From Otatea glauca (taxonomy: Eukaryota; Streptophyta; Magnoliopsida; Poales; Poaceae): a DNA stretch of 64,000 nt. Below are positions 57,655-64,000 of this stretch, in pieces. Both the position numbers and the translations under genes were made by a program. Position 1 is the first letter of the stretch. Every line of letters begins with the position of its first letter. The notes under the pieces are model-generated. The model did not search any database, had not been told where the DNA came from, and worked only from the letters and a program-made list of their open reading frames with translations. The DNA lies in the NCBI GenBank assembly GCA_036346275.1, contig CM070723.1, positions 50,546,743-50,610,742 on the forward strand, read 5' to 3'.

Positions 57655-57656
57655 TA

Positions 57657-57939
57657 CTCCCTTCGTTCATTTTTATAAGGCATATTTTGACTTGACACAA
57701 GGATTAAGATTGCGTTGAAATTGATAAAGGTATGAGAGAAAATGACTTAGATACCCCCAATTAATTGTCTTGGAAGATGAAAGATATATTTTGTGTGAGT
57801 GGTAATGAATAAATGCATATGGTTGAGAGAGAATAAATAGGGGTATAGAAGAAAATACCCTATTAAATCTTCATGCAAACCTTATATTTGTGAATAAGAT
57901 CATTCAAAAAATAAGCCTTATAAAAATGAACGGTGAGAG
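57657..57939. mobile_element. Stowaway MITE, 283 bp
   Basis: TA duplications at 57655-57656 and 57940-57941. The left end ctcccttcgttcattttta and, in reverse, the right end ctctcaccgttcattttta continue as a roughly 27-bp inverted repeat through taaggc-tatttt. This is the classic grass Stowaway (Tc1/mariner) end. Confidence 0.85.
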
Positions 57940-58003
57940 TATATCACTGCAGGTTTAGCTACGTACTGCTAATTAATCATACTTTTCTTGGGAATAATAT
58001 ATA

Positions 58004-58439
58004 TCTTATGCCAGGAAGATTTGCCGAGCATAGAGGCTACAAGGTACATTTTTTGCGAAAAAGTCCTTCGGAAATTTTGAAATCGCAAACAGTCCTTCCA
58101 TCGTTATTTTGCAAAAGGACCCGTGAATTCAAATCGCTAACCGGTCCTTCTACCATTTATTTTGTAAAAAGGACCCCGTAGTTTTGCGAAATCCGGTTCT
58201 TTCGACCGGGAAGATTCAAAAATCGAGAACAGGTCCTTCCATCGGTTATTTTGCAAAAAAAAACCGTAGTTTCGCAAATTCGACACGGGTGTCGGTTCTT
58301 TCGACTCGAAAGATTTGAAATTACGTTTAGATCCGGTTATTTTATTAAAAAAAAGAAAGCTCTTCCACAAATTCAACACGGACACCGATTCGGATTAGAT
58401 TTTTTCGCGCGGCGCGGCATCGCGCGCAGCTATACCTAG
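58004..58439 (+). mobile_element. Mini-Helitron 2, non-autonomous
   Basis: The 3' end shows a CGCGCG / CGCGCG hairpin (58406-58427) around a short loop, a gap of about 9 bases, then CTAG at 58436-58439 followed by T. A plausible 5' end is TCTTATGCC at 58004 after A. The interior repeats ggtccttc...atttgcaaaa units, resembling the interior of mini-Helitron 1. No coding capacity. The 5' boundary is tentative. Confidence 0.6.
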
Positions 58440-58440
58440 T

Positions 58441-59497
58441 TAGAATGAATTCACAGCGCATGCAGAGGATCGAGAGATTCGAGAGTAAATTTTTACTCTG
58501 GGTCTGGCCGAGGACATCGTACGCGTGCATGTGATAACGGACAGATGAAAATTAAAGTAATACTGGAAGCAATACAAGCATTATCATTTGCAGTGACGCA
58601 TGGATTAGCTGCATATATGCATTTTCCATCGGATCTCGCTGTATACTTTTCTAGCGGGCACCGCTGTCCCGTCCTGACTAGAATTCATCGGTCGCCTGCC
58701 GATAAAATAAAAGGGAAAAAAATGCAGCGCTATCGATTTGAGCGGTCTTTGGCCGCGAAAAAAATGAAAACAAAACTGCGCTCATTGGCCGCTGGTTTTT
58801 ATATTTACATGGAATCCGAGTGCGAGAAAACATTTTGCGCTTGCTGTCTAAGAAATTTTGACCGGAAGAGACTAGATTCGCAAAATTGTCTCCTGCCATG
58901 ATAAAAAAAAACGGCCAGGAGGTCAGTATAGTAAAATATTCAAAAACGAAATAAAAACGATTTACTCCTCAGCTCTCGAGAAGGGGACCTGTACAGCTGC
59001 GCTAAGCGCCAATTAGCTTTTTTAATAATTTTTTATATTTAAACGAAACTATAAATCTAATGTATACTATATATTATAGTGGAGAGTAATAGAGAAGGTC
59101 CTCCAAAAAATTTAAAATTACACTTAGATCCTTCAGTTAGTTTTTATTTTTTATATTTATTGTGTTACTTGACGATCATGATCAGGTATGCAGGTGGAGC
59201 CGATCAAATTTGGAAAACAAAATGGCGAAGAGCCGAAAAAACCCAAAGCTTCCACCTGCGCCTGCGCGCAGTGCAGCACACCGACACCCTCACCGCTCGG
59301 CCCCACCTGTCAGCCTGTCAACAACCACCCCTGCCACGCGTCCCCTTAACTTATATCAATCTTCCTCACCTCACTCCCCAACCCTATAATTCTCTCTCTC
59401 CTAACTGGTAAGGTAAATTACCCCACCTCCATTTTTACTCCACCGCCGCAACAGCAGCAGCAACCGCCACTTAATCCAGGCCGCCGCCGACGCACAC
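58441..59497 (+). promoter_or_regulatory. Upstream region of the fasciclin-like gene
   Basis: No gene is supported in 58441-59200. The core promoter should lie in the last 150 bp: a TATA-like ttatatca is at 59351-59358, about 140 bp before the ATG, followed by a pyrimidine-rich leader (attctctctctcctaac). A word similar to the mini-Helitron interior (aattacacttagatcctt) occurs at about 59115. Confidence 0.4.
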
Positions 59498-62400
59498 ATG
59501 GGCGTGCCGGCCTATGGCGCCGTCCTCCTCTTCCTTGCCCTCGCCGCGGCGGCGCCGGAGCAACCCACATTGCCCTCCTCCCCAGTCGCGGCAGGAGGCG
59601 GCGGCGGGGGGAATAACGGCAGCAGCACGGGGGTGAACTCCAACTCGGTGCTGGTGGCGCTGCTGGACTCGCACTACACGGAGCTGGCGGAGCTGGTGGA
59701 GAAGGCGCTGCTCCTGCAGGCGCTCGAGGACGCCGTCGGCCGGGGCAACGTCACCATTTTCGCCCCCCGCAACGAGGCGCTCGAGCGGGACCTCGACCCG
59801 GAGTTCCGCCGCTTCCTCCTCGAGCCCCGAAACCTCAAGTCGCTCCAGCAGCTGCTCCTCTTCCACGTCCTCCCCTCCCGCCTCCACGCCGCCGCCTGGC
59901 CCTCCTCGGCGCACTCGCACCCCACGCTCTCCGGCGAGGGCCTCGAGCTCGCCGCGGGAGCCGGCAACGGTGCGATGCGGGTGGGCACCGCGGCCGTCAC
60001 GCGCCCCGACGCTGTGGTGCGCCCCGACGGCGTCATCCACGGCATCGAGCGCCTGCTCGTCCCCCGGTCCGTGCAGGAGGACTTCAACCGCCGCCGCAGC
60101 CTCGCCGCCATCTCGGCGGTGCTCCCCACTGGGGCCCCCGAGGTGGACCCGAGGACGCACCGGCTCAAGAAGCCGGCGCCGCCCGTGCCCCCCGGCGCGC
60201 CGCCCGTGCTGCCGATATGGGACGCCATGGCGCCCGGGCCGTCCATCGCGCCGGCGCCGGCCCCGGGGCCCGGGTCCGGGAAGCACCACTTCGACGGGCA
60301 CAGCCAGGTGAAGGACTTCATCCAGACGCTGCTGCTCTACGGCGGGTACAACGAACTGGCCGACATCCTCGTCAACCTGACGTCGCTGGCGACGGAGATG
60401 GGGCGGCTGGTGTCGGAGGGCTACGTGCTGACGGTGCTGGCGCCCAACGACGAGGCCATGGCGCGGCTGACGACGGACCAGCTCAGCGAGCCCGGGTCGC
60501 CGGAGAACATCCTCTACTATAACATGATCCCCGAGTACCAGACAGAGGAGAGCATGTACAACGCCGTGCGCCGGTTCGGGAAGGTCAGGTACGACACGCT
60601 CCGGCTGCCGCACAAGGTGACGGCCAGGGAGGCCGACGGCTCTGTCAAGTTCGGCCACGGTGAGGGCTCCGCCTACCTCTTCGACCCGGACATCTACACC
60701 GACGGCAGGATCTCCGTGCAGGGCATCGACGCCGTGCTCTTCCCGCCCGACGACACGGCCAAGGGCGGCGGCGCCTCGTCGGGAGACGCCGCACCCGCCA
60801 GGAAGGCCCCCGCCGTCACCGGCACCGCCAAGTCCAAGCTCCGACGAGGTCAGTAAATAAATCAACTCTTACACTCCGTACTTACTAGTACATTAGACTC
60901 AGCTGTTACAAATTGACGCCGTAAATTAGGAGATTTAGAAAGAATCGTTGTGATTAGTAGAACAAAGAGAGGGTTACATAAAAGATGCTAAAAAAATGCC
61001 GTAAAAATGTCATATACGGCGTGTCGGTGGCAGCCGTTTTAGGCGGTGGGTCACTGTCTCTGTTCGTCGTACCGCCATTCGCCATTGCTGGGAATCCAAG
61101 CAATGACCCATGCACACATCTCACCAACAAATTTCGTGGTGTTAATTAAAATAATTACTCCTCCGAGTAGTACTGCGCTCTAACCACTTGAGTGAGCCCA
61201 AGCCACCATCTTAATGAACTCTTTAATGGTCATCGTTTGCTTCGAGCTCTGAGCTTAGCGGCTTAGCCTGGCCGTGTCATGTTGAGCCTCTAGGACAGGA
61301 GGAGATCTGAGCTCTGGTAGGGCCCACCTGTAAGGGTAAATTAAAGAGCCGCCTGGGAGAACAGAACGGCGTGCTAAATGCTGTGCAGGTGTAAACAATT
61401 ACTAAATCGGGGCACGTCATCCCGTTGGGTGAAAACGGAGCGTGGCACGGTGTGTAAATAAATGCAAGCGAGGTGCGGTAATTAACTAATTACCGCCACT
61501 AGTCACGGCGAGGGGCGGTAAAGGGTAACCGCGTCAGGTTGTACGGGGAAACAGCGAGTGCTTTGCTGTGCTTTGACATTGACGACTCAACTCAACGGGT
61601 GGTGATTGACGTGAGCTTGAGCTGGCCCCGAAGTGTTTATAATATTTTAAGGAAGGCAGAATTTTTTAAAGAAAAAGAAGGAACTTTGAGTTCCTCATTG
61701 TCTAATTATTTAAGACACAATTTACTTCTTTTTTAAACCTGTTTGTTACAGCTTCGGAGTGTGCCCTTCGGGTTGCCTTGCCTCCACTATCGTTCCGGTT
61801 TGCCTCCACTCGTACCTCGTTCCGGGTATCTTACCTTCCTCGAGTCCAATCTCGGAACTTCAATATCCATTCACTACTGACAAGATCAAAAAGAAAATAG
61901 TTAGGTTCTTTAAGCATCTTTTGCACGCGCGATCTGACCAGTTCATTCAGGAAACCCTTCCAATGGGTCGAGTAGCCAACACGGCATCAGGGTCATCGCT
62001 CGAAGTATCGCCACACGAGCTTTGAATTCTCTAAAAAAAATGATTTTGGATTGTAGCTGTAGAGAAGTTGATTCTTCAAAATCTGAAATCCAAAAGCACA
62101 TATTAAGTGAATTGTGGATTCTAGTGTATATGGGTGGGCTAGATTGTGAGAATCGAATTCTATAATTAAGCTGTTTGTTTTTTATTCTGCTTTTTAGGGT
62201 CAGAATCCAGAATCAAAAGCAAAAACAAACGAACCCTTAATCTTATTTTTGACTGGATTTATGTCGTGCATAAGCCTTTATTTTATTTGCTTTTTATACC
62301 TGTGCATAGGTGGGTACCATAATTCACGTACACCACCACTTCACCAAAAGGGGGTTCCCAGCCCTCTCGAGATGTGAGGGGAGCAACAGTGCTTAGTTTT

Positions 62401-63509
62401 TTAATGACCTTGCAAATCACGATCTTTAGAAAAATCATCCTTTTCTTTTTCCGTTTAATAATTATACTTTGCAAGATTCGAATATTGCAATTGGCAGTGG
62501 CTACGTGATTAGTACATTTTGACAATTGTCATCTGGAATATACAAGTCTTTGCTAGAGTTAACAAAGTATACCACTGCTCGAGAAACAGTAGGATATGCA
62601 TGTTTGGTGCAAAGATCACATGCCTCCATTATGATGTCCTTTGCAAGCAAAGATGACAAGCCTTGCTACATAATGTGCTAGCAATATTTCATGGGCATCA
62701 GGTGTGCTGATGCGACAGGGTACCTGTAATGTGACAGAACCGATCTAACAGCAACTCTAAAAATCTAAATTTCCATCTCAATTAGTCTTCTTATTATGAT
62801 TTTTTTGCTTTTTGGGCCCCCTGTCAACTTTTTTTTATATAAAAAATAGCCACCATGAGAGTGAAATTTCATTTTTGGCTCCATGTCAAAGCGCGGAAGA
62901 CCCGGCTAGTGCCGAGGTCTGGTTGTTCGGAAGGCAGACGAGGGTGTGGCAGGCCACTCGACCGCGGTAAACTGCAAGGACCACGTCATTCCAAAATTCC
63001 CATAGCTCGGAAGGAGGTACCGAGCTCGATGTGCTCGGCATGACGTCGTGGCTGACCAGCAACCTTTTGAGCTGCCATTGCTCAGAAGGAATCCGCCCCC
63101 CTACGCACTGCCTTGCCATGGCAGGCTGCCGCCTCCCACGCTCCAGCGATTGCTTCTGCACTCGTTGGATGTACCGCGTTGTAGCCCTCCTTCTGAGCAT
63201 CCCTAGCGCGGCAGGGGACACATGTTACTTGCCGCACCTTCCGAGCTCACCAAGAGAGCTATTTTCGTAATTTCTACCAAGAGGGGGCCAATTTTGTCAA
63301 AAATACAATTTAGGGGGTTAGAAAATCGAACACTTCTCTTATATTATTGGCATCTCCTTGGTGGTCACTGTTCTTATTTTTAATTCATCCAGGTCTCTTA
63401 CAGTCTTTGTTCACTCCTTGGTTTGGTGTTTGCAGGGAAGCTGTTGGAAGGGGCGTGCCAGATGATGTCCGTCTTCGGTCAGCGATCGCGATTCGCAAAC
63501 TGCCAATAG
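59498..63509 (+). CDS. FLA: Fasciclin-like arabinogalactan protein (FLA16-18 group)
   Basis: Exon 1 is 59498-60848 and exon 2 is 63436-63509; the 2,587-bp GT-AG intron is phase 1. The 474-residue product has a signal peptide (about 1-19), a Gly-rich linker, FAS1 domain 1 (about 48-190, with FHVL at 122-125), a Pro/Ala glycomodule (about 244-260, APAPAPGPG) that would carry arabinogalactan, and FAS1 domain 2 (about 268-425). N-glycosylation sequons are NGS (40), NVT (84) and NLT (293). Exon 2 adds GKLLEGACQMM...FANCQ, the conserved tail of the FLA15-18 group, which lacks a GPI anchor. The protein would be secreted to the cell wall or membrane surface, with a role in adhesion or wall assembly. 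Without exon 2 the frame would stop at 60854-60856. Confidence 0.92.
60849..63435 (+). other. Large intron of the FLA gene
   Basis: 2,587 bp from gtcagt to tttgcag. It contains unrelated, probably transposon-derived pieces: 61740-62240 with mirrored atccaaaa / ttttggatt words, and a GC-rich 62885-63250 stretch. Frames inside (61759-62025, 62855-63043, 63031-63270, 63221-62886) have no motifs and are not called. Confidence 0.75.
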
Positions 63510-64000
63510 ATCAAGGATGGATGGATCACCGATAAATATGTATATCTGCTTTGCTTTTGCCTCTGCCTCATGACACTGAAAGATGAACCGAAACGAAGAT
63601 CACACGGATGATGGATGGATATGGTTGGATGCATGGATGGACAGATTATTTTGGTTTTCAGCTTAATTTAGAGGAAAAATAATAAGTTGTTATGAGGAGG
63701 CAAGATATATAGGATGGCAGAGCTGCTGGTTGGTTGTTGGAGCATCAGGAATGGGAAGGGGAGAACGAAATTTGTTCATACTGGAGATGAACTTCGATGT
63801 ACAGCGATTAAACTTTTTTTTTTAATTTGTTTATGATGTTCATGGTTTTTCATAATGAGGAATTCCCAAACATGAATAGCATCAGATCTGGCTGTACAAA
63901 CTGCAAACATTTTCATCATGCACAGGCTGTCAGATTGCAGATTGTCCACAATACGATAGTACTCTGCAACTACATTTGTCAAGACAGCTCTTTGTGGTGT
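63510..64000 (+). other. FLA 3' UTR and downstream DNA
   Basis: Noncoding. It contains repeated gatggatgg words at 63609-63645. An aataa-like polyadenylation region is at about 63675-63690. The - strand frame at 63982-63776 has no motif. Confidence 0.45.

Noticed and set aside
59471..60865. A 464-codon open frame on the - strand opposite the FLA first exon
   Set aside because: It is the complement of GC-rich codons of a clear FLA gene; its translation is Gly/Arg/Val-rich with no domain.

Overview
This window is nuclear DNA from a grass (Poaceae). Pointers are GC-rich single-exon coding blocks beside AT-rich intergenic DNA, Stowaway-type MITEs, SIRE-like, Tat-like and Hopscotch-like LTR retrotransposons, and plant-only gene families. 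Three complete protein genes stand out, all on the + strand. The first is an 11-exon OEP61/TPR7 chaperone-receptor gene (14620-20052). The second is an intronless cytochrome P450 of the CYP71 clan, CYP92A-like (45772-47358). The third is a two-exon fasciclin-like arabinogalactan protein gene (59498-63509) whose second exon encodes only 24 residues plus part of one codon. Two identical tRNA-Cys(GCA) genes lie on the - strand at 20494-20564 and 26602-26672.

The rest is mostly transposon sequence, much of it nested. Positions 1-5418 are the 3' end of a large LTR retrotransposon that sits inside the gag-pol region of an older Tat-lineage Ty3/Gypsy element (5419 to about 14.45 kb). That element is also split by a solo LTR (5812-7588) flanked by a perfect 5-bp duplication, and it carries an antisense gene with a plant mobile domain that ends about 300 bp from the OEP61 start codon. 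A nearly complete Ty1/Copia element (20994-25744, duplication GACGG) sits between the tRNA-Cys genes. From 27.2 to 35.5 kb a minus-strand block holds a decayed MULE transposase, a second plant mobile domain pseudogene and a GRF-like fragment. From 35.5 to 38.6 kb there are nested LTR remnants. From 40.3 to 41.8 kb there is a half CACTA element with a Ulp1-like protease relic.

Upstream of the P450 gene lies a short Copia derivative that keeps Gag and protease but has no integrase, reverse transcriptase or RNase H (42755-45249, duplication TTAAA). Downstream are two related mini-Helitrons (48172-48755, 58004-58439), several MITEs, and a hAT element (51062-53748, 8-bp duplication GTCACAGT) that captured a clade A PP2C gene with its introns.

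The genes form no operon or shared pathway; each protein gene has its own promoter. The most notable observations are the captured PP2C, the MULE/plant-mobile-domain cluster, the retrotransposon sequence forming the OEP61 upstream region, and several unrelated transposon ends that each carry their own dense array of short palindromes. Boundaries with paired target duplications are firm. Superfamily names for remnants without both ends are inference.
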